Counted from the first letter of the stretch, positions 1 to 5,795 are shown. The stretch: 7,666 bases of DNA from an uncultured Eubacteriales bacterium (GCA_900322165.1 ONYR01000145.1:1-7666); one strand, 5' to 3'. Notes: a model not told the origin generated them from the letters alone. Made by a program: numbers and translations.

Positions 1-168
1 GCACTTGGAGATGACATCGCGAAGCTTGCTGTTGCTGTTCGGGTCCGGGCCGCCTTCCTTGATGGCAACGACGAGCTCACGGCCGAGTTTGGTAAAGATC
101 TTGCCGCGCTGCGCGTCGGCCTTTTCTTTCTTATGTTTAATGTTGGCAAATTTTGAATGTCCGGACAT
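1..168 (-). CDS. yebC: YebC/PmpR-family protein, 5' end only (partial)
   Basis: The frame read leftward from the ATG at 166-168 gives 56 residues and runs off the left edge. It begins MSGHSKFANIKHKK and continues through KADAQRGKIFTKLGREL and PDPNSNSKLRDVI, the highly conserved N-terminal signature of the YebC/PmpR (TACO1) family. Most members have W rather than F at residue 7. Known roles of the family are DNA-binding transcriptional regulation (PmpR) and, for TACO1 and some bacterial YebC proteins, helping ribosomes through difficult sequences; the subtype cannot be told from this fragment. The start is supported by the family N-terminus and by AGAGGT at 175-180 six bases upstream. It has its own promoter, so it is a separate unit from the codB gene to its right, which is read in the same direction and ends in a terminator. 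Confidence 0.95.
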   Translation of the reverse strand, partial: MSGHSKFANIKHKKEKADAQRGKIFTKLGRELVVAIKEGGPDPNSNSKLRDVISKC

Positions 169-213
169 TTCGGTACCTCTTTTAGTTCGTGAAGTTTGCG
201 GTTTAACCGTGCT

Positions 214-242
214 ATTTTAACACGATTCCCCGTGGCTGACAA
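214..242 (-). promoter_or_regulatory. sigma-A type promoter of the yebC gene
   Basis: On the minus strand TTGTCA (237-242) and TAAAAT (214-219) are separated by exactly 17 bases, each matching the sigma-A consensus at five of six positions. A TG one base before the -10 makes it an extended -10 element. Transcription would start near 207, giving a leader of about 40 nt before the yebC ATG with the AGAGGT ribosome binding site inside it. Called from sequence match and spacing only. Confidence 0.75.
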
Positions 243-287
243 GAGTGAATTGTGCCTGGCTAACGCATGATGTTTGTAATTTGCCCG

Positions 288-441
288 CAGTCATCTTTTT
301 TCGGGAATTGTTTTCTGTGAGATGACTGTATGATGATCTACTGTCCAAAACCGTCATCTCATTTGGACATTTTTCCCTGTGAGATGACTCAGCTACCCGA
401 ACCAGTCATCTCATTCGGACATTTTCCTCTGTGAGATGACT
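288..441. repeat. Three imperfect tandem copies of a 36-37-bp unit with inverted-repeat ends
   Basis: Copies lie at about 290-326, 353-388 and 405-440. Each begins with GTCATCT and ends with TGAGATGAC, so its two ends are inverted repeats of 7 to 10 bases around an 18-20-base centre. Copies 2 and 3 agree at 33 of 36 positions, including the centre (GGACATTTT); copy 1 is more diverged in the centre. Period is about 63 then 52 bases, with 26- and 16-base gaps. The right arm of one copy can also pair with the left arm of the next (TGAGATGACT with AGTCATCTCA), so alternative hairpins are possible. The array lies between the codB terminator and the yebC promoter and has no coding frame of note. 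Candidates are a REP-like or MITE-like intergenic repeat or a multi-site protein-binding region; I do not recognise the family. Confidence 0.8.
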
Positions 442-460
442 CAGCCGTCCGCATCCGAGC

Positions 461-510
461 AAAAACAAGGTGGATGCCATCCGTAAAGTACCGAATGGCA
501 TCCACTTGTT
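461..510 (-). terminator. Intrinsic terminator downstream of codB
   Basis: Read on the minus strand, AACAAGTGGATGCCATTCG pairs with CGGATGGCATCCACCTTGTT around a short loop. The stem is about 18 bp with one bulged base and one mismatch, and it is followed directly by TTTTT. It begins about 28 bases after the codB stop codon, so it should end the phosphoribosyltransferase-codB transcript. The long, nearly perfect stem makes this a strong call. Confidence 0.88.
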
Positions 511-538
511 GATTTCAGTCATTAATTCAGCACCGCGC

Positions 539-1789
539 TCAGCCCTTCTTTTTCTGAATGAACTGACCGATGATGTAGACGATCGAGGCCACGACCATGC
601 CGTTGATGGAGGCAACGCCCCAGTGCAGGAGATTCGCGACCGTCGCGCCGATGACAACACCGCCGACCGCGAACCAGTCGACCTGCTTGGTGACAACACT
701 GTCTTCCGTATACTGATCCTTGTTCATGAAGTAGCTCAGGATCAGGATGATACCGATCGGAGGCAGGGTGCAGTTCAGGACGTTCAGCCAGCTGACAAAG
801 TTCCAGTACAGCCAGTCTGCTGCGATCGTGCCGATAAGGCCGGCAACGAGGACCATGGGCTTTTTCTTGGTGTGGAAAATGTTGGCAAGGCCAAGACCCG
901 AAGAATACAGCGCGTTGTCGTTGGTGGTCCAGATGTTAAGACCAAGTACCAGGACGGCAAACCAGAACATGCCGAGCTTGATCATGACTTCGAAGATGTC
1001 GTTTCCGCCGACGAAGATCGAGGAGACCGCGCCGAACATGAACATCAGGGTGTTGCCGATGAAGAACGCTACGACCGTCGTGATGACACCGGCCTTCGCG
1101 GTCTTGGCGTAACGGGTGAAGTTGGGGGTGGCGGTACCGCCGGAGACGAAGGAACCGACGACCATGCCTGCACCGCCGATGACGGTCAGGGTGCCGCTGG
1201 AAGCAGCGAACTGGTCGATGATCGTGCCGTCGCCGCGCTGGATCGCGAGGATCATCGCAACCGTACCAAGGATACCGACAAGCGGAACCGCGATATAGCT
1301 GACGATCGTCAGGGATTTAATGCCGAAGTAGGCGGAAGAAGTCATCAGAACGCCCGCGATCGCGATCAGGACGAACTTCCAAACCACGCTCTCGCCAAGC
1401 AGCTCATTCGCGATCGGGATCGCAAACATTGCAAGGCCGACGCCGAACCAGCCGATCTGAGTGAAGCTGATCATCGCGCTCGGAAGGTAAGATCCCTTCA
1501 GACCGAAAGCGCGGCGAGCGAGAAGGTCCAGACTGAAGCCGGTCTTGGTGCCGACGTAGCCAAGGGTTCCGGTGTACGCCGCCAGAATGATGCCGCCCAG
1601 GATAACCGCCCAGACAAAGCCGTTAAAATCAAGGCCGTCTGCCATTTCCTGACCGACCCACATGCTCGCTGAGAAGAACGTGAAGCCCAGCATGATCATG
1701 AACATGGTGACGATGTTCCGGCGTTCACTCTGGGGAACCGCTTGCTCGGAATAATCGATGTCGACCGTTTGCACTTTTTCTTTTGCCAT
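539..1789 (-). CDS. codB: Cytosine permease CodB-like, NCS1 family
   Basis: A 416-residue polytopic membrane protein, the usual length for CodB, with about 12 hydrophobic segments. It imports cytosine or a related nucleobase, typically with a cation. Recognisable family stretches are VPQSERRN (18-25), TFFSASMW (37-44), TQIGWFGVGLAMFAIP (110-125), VGSFVSGGT (211-219), LGLNIWTTNDNALYSSGLG (282-300) and PPIG (343-346); the first and the NIWTTNDNALY block are very close to E. coli CodB. The start ATG is preceded by AAGGAG seven bases away. It is the second gene of a unit with an upstream phosphoribosyltransferase; the gap is 80 bases and holds a GC-rich palindrome. Cytosine deaminase (codA), the usual partner, is not in this window. 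The exact substrate (cytosine, another pyrimidine, or a purine) is inferred from family only. Confidence 0.93.
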   Translation of the reverse strand: MAKEKVQTVDIDYSEQAVPQSERRNIVTMFMIMLGFTFFSASMWVGQEMADGLDFNGFVWAVILGGIILAAYTGTLGYVGTKTGFSLDLLARRAFGLKGSYLPSAMISFTQIGWFGVGLAMFAIPIANELLGESVVWKFVLIAIAGVLMTSSAYFGIKSLTIVSYIAVPLVGILGTVAMILAIQRGDGTIIDQFAASSGTLTVIGGAGMVVGSFVSGGTATPNFTRYAKTAKAGVITTVVAFFIGNTLMFMFGAVSSIFVGGNDIFEVMIKLGMFWFAVLVLGLNIWTTNDNALYSSGLGLANIFHTKKKPMVLVAGLIGTIAADWLYWNFVSWLNVLNCTLPPIGIILILSYFMNKDQYTEDSVVTKQVDWFAVGGVVIGATVANLLHWGVASINGMVVASIVYIIGQFIQKKKG

Positions 1790-1836
1790 TTTCTCTCTCC
1801 TTACTGACTGTCTCTAAAAAAAATGTACTATCTAAA

Positions 1837-1853
1837 CCGGCCGGGCCGGCCGG
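1837..1853 (-). other. GC-rich palindrome in the phosphoribosyltransferase-codB gap
   Basis: The 17 bases are built from repeated CCGG/GGCC and can fold as CCGGCC, five-base loop, GGCCGG. On the minus strand it is followed by TTT, and a run of eight T lies 13 bases further on (1816-1823). This may be a weak terminator, an mRNA processing or stability hairpin setting relative levels of the two proteins, or only a GC-rich palindrome. The U-run is too far from the stem for a standard intrinsic terminator. Confidence 0.45.
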
Positions 1854-1869
1854 AAAGATCCGTGAGGGG

Positions 1870-2961
1870 TTAGATGCGGTAGCGTGCCAGCGCGCTTTCG
1901 AACTCTTCGATGCGCTTGTTGGCAATGTTTTTGAGCGGAACGTGCTGGATACGGTTCAGGTAGACCTGCTCCTGGCGGTAGAGCTTTTTGCACAGGTCCT
2001 CGCTGATCAGCTCGTAATGATTCTCGCGGATCCAATCCTCGTAAGAGATCGGGGTCGGATAGCCGAGACGCTCATCGAGCAGCGCCTTTTTGTCGATCTG
2101 ATCCGCCCGCTCGCGGATTCCGTACCAGTAGTCAAGGACTTCGTGGATATGATCGCTGATCTCGTAGCGGCGTGCACCGCCATCGTAGATGATGCACTTC
2201 TCGAAGATCGCGTCGCGCTTCTCGAGCGTCTCCTGACGGAACTGCGGTGCGATGACCCCGTCCTTCCAGTAGAAATCGACGTTCGGGACCTGGATCCCGC
2301 ACGCACCCTTATCCTGATAGGTCGAGAAGATGCCCTCGTAGTAGACCGCGATAAAGCCCTCAAACTCCGGCCAGAACTCGCGGATCTCCTCGGTCAGGCG
2401 CTCCATGACCGTGATGCCGGTCGTGCCGCCGATCGTGAAAAGCACGATGTTGCGCAGCTTCGCGCCGTGCTTGCGGTAGTGATCCGTCACGTAGCGCAGG
2501 CAGTGGATCAGGGTCTCACCGGTCGCGACAATATCACCGATCAGCAGTGTGCTGTCCGGCACCATCGCAAGCTTGCTGTACTTGATCTCAAGGCCTGCGA
2601 TCTCTTCGTTGTGAAAGACGCGCTCACTGGAGAGGAAGCTGATGTCATGGACGCGGATGCCTTCGCGGTAGCAGCTCTCCTCGAGGGGATAGTTCAGCGC
2701 GCCGCGCAGGATCGAGAGAATATTCGCGGACGAGATCAGGTCCTGATGGACAAAGTGGCGCATCATGCGCGTGGTGGCGTTCAGAAGGCAGGTATAGACC
2801 TCGAACCCGACGACCTCCGGCTGATTCAGCAGCTTTCGGGTTCCCTTCTCCGAAACCACATAGTACCGATTCTTAAAATTGCCTCCCGTCAGTGAGTAGC
2901 ACGCGACTCCGTTATCGTTAAATGACGGTTTCAGCGAAACGCCCTTCAGTGCTTCAAACAT
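1870..2961 (-). CDS. Divergent type I phosphoribosyltransferase, uracil-PRTase-like fold
   Basis: A 363-residue soluble protein. The clearest motif is LLIGDIVATGETL (139-151), the PRPP-binding loop of type I phosphoribosyltransferases (hydrophobic strand, acidic residue, then ATGxT). Upstream, ILSILRGALNYPLEE (81-95) resembles the ILRAGL segment of uracil phosphoribosyltransferase, and KLRNIVLFTIGGTTGITVMERL (168-189) fits the following strand and helix. It is longer than normal UPRTases (about 210), with an extra C-terminal ~160 residues rich in aromatic and charged residues (for example DYWYGIRERADQ, 277-288) that I do not recognise. The ATG at 2959-2961 is chosen because GGAGGAG ends three bases upstream; an in-frame TTG at 2973 would place that sequence inside the gene. 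Followed by the cytosine permease gene, it probably serves nucleobase salvage, converting base plus PRPP to nucleotide, but the substrate is unproven and a regulatory role is possible. Confidence 0.8.
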   Translation of the reverse strand: MFEALKGVSLKPSFNDNGVACYSLTGGNFKNRYYVVSEKGTRKLLNQPEVVGFEVYTCLLNATTRMMRHFVHQDLISSANILSILRGALNYPLEESCYREGIRVHDISFLSSERVFHNEEIAGLEIKYSKLAMVPDSTLLIGDIVATGETLIHCLRYVTDHYRKHGAKLRNIVLFTIGGTTGITVMERLTEEIREFWPEFEGFIAVYYEGIFSTYQDKGACGIQVPNVDFYWKDGVIAPQFRQETLEKRDAIFEKCIIYDGGARRYEISDHIHEVLDYWYGIRERADQIDKKALLDERLGYPTPISYEDWIRENHYELISEDLCKKLYRQEQVYLNRIQHVPLKNIANKRIEEFESALARYRI

Positions 2962-3041
2962 AGGCTCCTCCAAATTCTGTATTGCCCGAATTCCGCGTAA
3001 AACAGGGATCTTCCGGCTTCTTGCAAGGGGTTTTTGACCAT

Positions 3042-3087
3042 AAAAAAGGGGTCGTCAACTCATCCAATTTGAAGAGTTGGCTACCCC
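3042..3087 (-). terminator. Intrinsic terminator inside the phosphoribosyltransferase leader (attenuator)
   Basis: On the minus strand GGGGTAGCCAACTC (3074-3087) and GAGTTGACGACCCC (3048-3061) form 12 pairs of a possible 14, around a 12-base loop, and are followed at once by six T (3042-3047). It lies after the consensus promoter and about 80 bases before the phosphoribosyltransferase ATG, in the same direction, so it must control entry of RNA polymerase into the unit. Its 5' arm starts one base after the leader-peptide stop codon. It could also be read as the end of the upstream yigZ transcript, but the promoter in between argues for attenuation. Confidence 0.85.
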
Positions 3088-3088
3088 G

Positions 3089-3148
3089 TCACTGACTTTG
3101 ATATGGTGCTGGCACCGGTAGAAACCGTACCATGTCTTGATTGCTCAT
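3089..3148 (-). CDS. Putative 19-residue leader peptide of the phosphoribosyltransferase-codB unit
   Basis: The frame ATG (3146-3148) to TGA (3089-3091) encodes MSNQDMVRFLPVPAPYQSQ. It is preceded by AAGAGG (3158-3163) nine bases upstream and starts about 20 nt after the predicted transcription start. The stop is separated by one base from the 5' arm of the terminator, so a ribosome sitting on the stop codon would mask that arm and favour read-through. There is no run of one amino acid as in classical biosynthetic leaders; three prolines alternate in PVPAP and there are three glutamines. An open frame of this length alone is not statistically surprising; it is the placement of promoter, ribosome binding site, start, stop and terminator together that supports it. 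Bases inside the frame can also fold (GACATGGT with ACCATATC). Confidence 0.6.
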   Translation of the reverse strand: MSNQDMVRFLPVPAPYQSQ

Positions 3149-3174
3149 GAACTCGTACCTCTTGCGTTTTTGTA

Positions 3175-3203
3175 ATCATAATACGAGCCTGCGTGTCTGT
3201 CAA
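3175..3203 (-). promoter_or_regulatory. Consensus sigma-A promoter of the phosphoribosyltransferase-codB unit
   Basis: On the minus strand a perfect TTGACA (3198-3203) and TATGAT (3175-3180, five of six) are separated by 17 bases. The 45 bases upstream of the -35 are strongly AT-rich (3206-3240), like an UP element. The start would be near 3168, just ahead of the leader peptide ribosome binding site. A promoter this strong upstream of a terminator is typical of genes controlled by attenuation. The stretch 3204-3267 otherwise holds no gene and no clear terminator for yigZ, so some read-through from yigZ into this leader is possible. Confidence 0.85.
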
Positions 3204-3267
3204 TCGAACATTGAAAATTAAAATTCACAAAATATTTAAGCCGTGTCTTGACTTTTTCTCCGTTTTC

Positions 3268-3915
3268 CTATACCGGGTCATCGAACAGCCGGATCCCCTC
3301 CGGCACTCTCGCGCCCCAGATCCTGCCTTCCCAGACCACCTTCAAACGCCCGTCGCTTGCGGTCGTGATCTCTTTCTCAAAGGCGTTCGCCTCGCTCTCC
3401 TCGATCACCAGCCGCATGGTCACCTGGTCCGCGTAGACCGTGTCTTCCACGTACCAGTCGTTCTTGGCCGTCAGGTACTGCAGCTTGCTGAGATATCCGT
3501 AGTCCATGCTGAGGCTGCAGCGGATGAAGATCTTCTTTTCCATGATCCCGGCGGCTTCGATCGCGGTCTGGGCTCCCTTGGTATAGGCGCGGACAAGCCC
3601 GCCGGTTCCGAGGAGCGTTCCGCCGAAGTAGCGCGTCACAATGACAAGCACGTTCTCGAGCCCCGCCCCCGTAATGACATCGAGCGTCGGCTTTCCGGAG
3701 GTACCGGAGGGCTCTCCGTCATCGGAAAACCGAGCCACGCCCTGCACACGGTAGGCGAAAACGTTGTGACTCGCGTCCCAGTATTTTTTCCGGGTCTCTT
3801 CAAGAATCGCGCGGGCTTCCTCCTCCGTCTGCACCGGCCAGGCCTGGCCGATAAAGCGGGACTTCTTCTCGACGATCTCTCCGATGCCGTATCCGGCTGC
3901 CGTTTTGTATCCCAT
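3268..3915 (-). CDS. yigZ: YigZ/IMPACT family protein (UPF0029 plus DUF1949)
   Basis: A 215-residue soluble protein of the usual family length (about 200-215). The N-terminal IMPACT domain shows KKSRFIG (17-23), FSDDGEPSGTSGKP (63-76) and VTRYFGGTLLGTGGLVRAY (93-111), the diagnostic motifs. The C-terminal ~85 residues fit the ferredoxin-like DUF1949 domain. The biochemical role is not settled; eukaryotic IMPACT regulates the kinase GCN2, and bacterial members are proposed to bind nucleic acid or act near the ribosome. The start codon lies one base after the stop of the LCP gene, and its ribosome binding site (GGAAGGA) is inside the last LCP codons, so translation is probably coupled. No clear intrinsic terminator follows the TAG stop. 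Confidence 0.93.
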   Translation of the reverse strand: MGYKTAAGYGIGEIVEKKSRFIGQAWPVQTEEEARAILEETRKKYWDASHNVFAYRVQGVARFSDDGEPSGTSGKPTLDVITGAGLENVLVIVTRYFGGTLLGTGGLVRAYTKGAQTAIEAAGIMEKKIFIRCSLSMDYGYLSKLQYLTAKNDWYVEDTVYADQVTMRLVIEESEANAFEKEITTASDGRLKVVWEGRIWGARVPEGIRLFDDPV

Positions 3916-3916
3916 C

Positions 3917-5497
3917 TTAGTTTCCTTCCAGGATCTCTCCGTTTAGACACCGCTGAATCAGTTCGGATGCTTTGGCTACATCCTCCTCGTTCGGCCAGAC
4001 GACCGACAAATATTCCGAGCCACCCGAATAGGTCGGCTGCATATCGCCCCAGCCTCCCACGGTATTCGAGACAATGTTCCAGTCCGGACTCTCATCGAGC
4101 TGCAAGCGGATCAGCGAGGTGATCTTGCTCTGCGGCATGTCCGTCAGCACGCAGGACTCCACACTCGCTAAAAGGCTGGAATAGTTGACAAGGATCGAAG
4201 GTGAGGTCATCTTCGCGATGATCGCCTTGATCATGTACATCTGGTTGCGGCCGCGCTGGAAATCGCCGTCCGTGAAAGCGTAGCGCTCTCTGACGAACGC
4301 CAGCGCCTGCACGCCGTTGACCTCATTGTAGCCTTGATAGAACGTGTCGCCCGTCGTCGCGGTGAAATCATAATCCGACCATACACTGACCCCGCCGAGC
4401 GCGTCGACGATTCCCTCAAAGCCGCTGAAATTCACGCGCACATAGTAGTCGATGTCCACGCCGTAGAGATTGCTCAGGACCTCTTCCGACACATCGATCC
4501 CATAGATGCCCGCGTGTGTCAGCTTATCCCGCGCGCCGCCGAAGTCTTCCTCGGGCAGCTCGATATAGTAATCGCGCGGCGTGGTCGTCATCAGGATCTG
4601 GTGCGTCTCCGGATTGACCGTCACCAGGATGTTGACATCGGTGCGGCCCTCCTCCGAGGTCTCGCCGTAACCGTCGTTTCCGCTGATGTACACGGTAAAT
4701 GGTTTTTGCGCGGACTTGCTGCCGAAGATCCCTTCCAGCGCGTTACCGATTCCGCTTCGAGCTTCACCGCTCTCCCCGTTCCCGGCCTCAAACAGGTTCG
4801 AGAGCGCGGCGTTCGTGCGCCAGAGGTAGCCGGTCGAAAGCGCAAGGACAAGGATCATCAGGATCATCATCGCCTTGCCAAAGCCCCGCGTTGCCCGCGG
4901 CTGCTGCAGGCCGAGCATGATCAGCCAGTACAGCAGCAATCCGCCGGACCCGATCAACAGGAACCGGCTCGGCAGGATGTTTAAAAACAGCAGCAGGCCG
5001 ATCACCACAACACTGACTATCAGCTCCATCACCAAAAGGACCTTGCCAAACGCGTTGCGCTTTTTCTTTGCCTTCTGACGCTCCTCGCGAATGTACGGCT
5101 CGTCCGACGCGGGCGTGCCTTCATAATCGTACTCTGTTTGATACGGATCTTCTTCGTAACGCGGCTGCTGATACTGCGGAGCCTGATACTGCGGCTGCTG
5201 GTACTGAGGCTGCTGATATTGCGGCGCCGGATACGGATTCGGCTGCTGGTAATATCCCTGCGGCTGCTGATACTGCGGAGGCATCTGGTACTGTGGCGCT
5301 TGCTGCTGAGGCTGATATTGCGGCGCCTGTCCCCCCGCGTAGCGCGGATCATAATACTCCTCAAACTGTGCGTCGACCTGGTAGGTGCGCGGTCTCTGGT
5401 GCGTGCCTTGCTCCCTGATGGTCGGCTCTGCTGATGCGCCCTTGTTCTCGCCGGGCAGGTCCAGCCTGTCTCTTCCGTTATTTGAATATTGACTCAT
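3917..5497 (-). CDS. LytR-CpsA-Psr (LCP) family cell-wall polymer transferase with Q/P/Y-rich N-terminus
   Basis: A 526-residue membrane protein. Residues 1-145 are polar, with a Gln/Pro/Tyr-rich part at about 57-114 and a basic KAKKKR before the membrane. Three hydrophobic segments follow at about 152-176, 179-198 and 207-226, leaving the C-terminus outside. The LCP domain spans about 265-470: TVYISGNDGYGE (268-279), GRTDVNILVTVNP (284-296), TTTPRDYYIELP (304-315), and the arginine cluster FVRERY (401-406) with GDFQRGRNQ (411-419), which bind the lipid pyrophosphate. LCP enzymes transfer teichoic-acid-like or other glycopolymers from undecaprenyl carriers to peptidoglycan. The ATG at 5495-5497 is chosen because GGGGAA lies seven bases upstream; a longer in-frame version begins inside the promoter -10. 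Most LCP proteins have one membrane helix, so three are notable. It is cotranscribed with yigZ and divergent from a PBP gene. Confidence 0.93.
   Translation of the reverse strand: MSQYSNNGRDRLDLPGENKGASAEPTIREQGTHQRPRTYQVDAQFEEYYDPRYAGGQAPQYQPQQQAPQYQMPPQYQQPQGYYQQPNPYPAPQYQQPQYQQPQYQAPQYQQPRYEEDPYQTEYDYEGTPASDEPYIREERQKAKKKRNAFGKVLLVMELIVSVVVIGLLLFLNILPSRFLLIGSGGLLLYWLIMLGLQQPRATRGFGKAMMILMILVLALSTGYLWRTNAALSNLFEAGNGESGEARSGIGNALEGIFGSKSAQKPFTVYISGNDGYGETSEEGRTDVNILVTVNPETHQILMTTTPRDYYIELPEEDFGGARDKLTHAGIYGIDVSEEVLSNLYGVDIDYYVRVNFSGFEGIVDALGGVSVWSDYDFTATTGDTFYQGYNEVNGVQALAFVRERYAFTDGDFQRGRNQMYMIKAIIAKMTSPSILVNYSSLLASVESCVLTDMPQSKITSLIRLQLDESPDWNIVSNTVGGWGDMQPTYSGGSEYLSVVWPNEEDVAKASELIQRCLNGEILEGN
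5165..5224 (-). repeat. In-frame 15-bp tandem repeat encoding PQYQQ units in the LCP protein
   Basis: Residues 92-111 of the LCP protein are four units PQYQQ, PQYQQ, PQYQA, PQYQQ, coded by a 15-bp repeat using CAG and CCG/CCT codons with synonymous variation. Looser copies (APQYQ, PPQYQQ, GYYQQP) extend over about 5162-5332. The segment is cytoplasmic by the predicted topology and probably disordered. Copy number may vary between strains by slippage, though the synonymous differences would slow this. Confidence 0.85.
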
Positions 5498-5611
5498 TGA
5501 AAATTCCCCGTTTAAGATCTCTTTAAATTTTATCTGTTTATTGTCATACAGACTTCGTGCAATCTGTAAATAATCGGCTCGCGGCGCTTTCCGGCCGTGA
5601 ATCGGTGCCCT

Positions 5612-5640
5612 ATTGTACCACAAACAATTGAGGTTGTAAA
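5612..5640 (-). promoter_or_regulatory. Promoter of the LCP-yigZ unit
   Basis: On the minus strand TTTACA (5635-5640) and TACAAT (5612-5617) are 17 bases apart, each five of six to consensus, with TG one base before the -10. The start would be near 5605, giving a leader of about 108 nt to the LCP ATG. Its -35 overlaps the -35 of the plus-strand PBP promoter by five bases. A weaker second candidate with the same TTTACA hexamer lies inside the leader (TTTACA, 16 bases, TATGAC). Confidence 0.8.
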
Positions 5641-5662
5641 ACCGGGCGGGTTCTGCTATAAT
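5634..5662 (+). promoter_or_regulatory. Promoter of the class A PBP gene
   Basis: A perfect TATAAT (5657-5662) with an extended -10 TG (5654-5655) sits 17 bases after TTGTAA (5634-5639, four of six). Transcription would begin near 5669, about 127 bases before the PBP ATG. The -35 overlaps that of the divergent LCP promoter. Confidence 0.78.
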
Positions 5663-5674
5663 GTATTGAAACTT

Positions 5675-5688
5675 TTGCCATTTGGCAA
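5675..5688 (+). other. Small perfect hairpin at the start of the PBP mRNA leader
   Basis: TTGCC, loop ATTT, GGCAA: a five-pair hairpin beginning within about ten bases of the predicted transcription start. It may protect the 5' end of the mRNA or bind a regulator. A second, weaker hairpin (AATAAG 5739-5744 with CTTATT 5754-5759, then TTT) lies further down the leader. I recognise no riboswitch class in 5669-5795. Confidence 0.4.
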
Positions 5689-5795
5689 TCGTCGCTCAGC
5701 CAGTGCGAAGCAGCGGTTGTCGATCAGCAAAGGGGCCCAATAAGCAAATGTCACTTATTTTTCATACCGATTAGTTTTCAGCGAGGTTATTACGT

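Noticed and set aside
162..171. CGGACATTT at the yebC start shared with the repeat centre
   Set aside because: Nine bases, explained by the conserved yebC start codons; the flanking inverted arms are absent, so it is not a fourth copy.
288..441. CRISPR array
   Set aside because: The gaps of 16 and 26 bases are too short and uneven for spacers, only three copies exist, copy 1 is degenerate, and no cas gene is visible.
470..1672. 400-codon open frame on the plus strand
   Set aside because: Antisense to the codB gene, extremely rich in D, R and E with no family features, and it starts inside the codB terminator.
1783..2895. 370-codon open frame on the plus strand
   Set aside because: Antisense shadow of the phosphoribosyltransferase; low-diversity, charged composition and no ribosome binding site in a sensible place.
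2962..2973. TTG start four codons upstream for the phosphoribosyltransferase
   Set aside because: Those codons are the GGAGGAG ribosome binding site of the ATG at 2961.
3089..3148. Purine-type riboswitch in the leader
   Set aside because: GGTTTCTACC resembles the J2/3 segment of purine aptamers, but the paired stems, the L3 loop sequence and the J3/1 GACTA segment are missing, so I do not call an aptamer.
3193..4122. 309-codon open frame on the plus strand
   Set aside because: Antisense to yigZ and the end of the LCP gene, both of which are strongly supported by motifs.
5498..5623. 42-residue N-terminal extension of the LCP protein
   Set aside because: It would begin inside the predicted -10 region, whereas the ATG at 5497 has a well placed GGGGAA.
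5748..5774. Eight-codon frame MSLIFHTD in the PBP leader
   Set aside because: The only ribosome binding site candidate (AAAGGGG) is about 12 bases away, and no terminator or other control structure depends on it.
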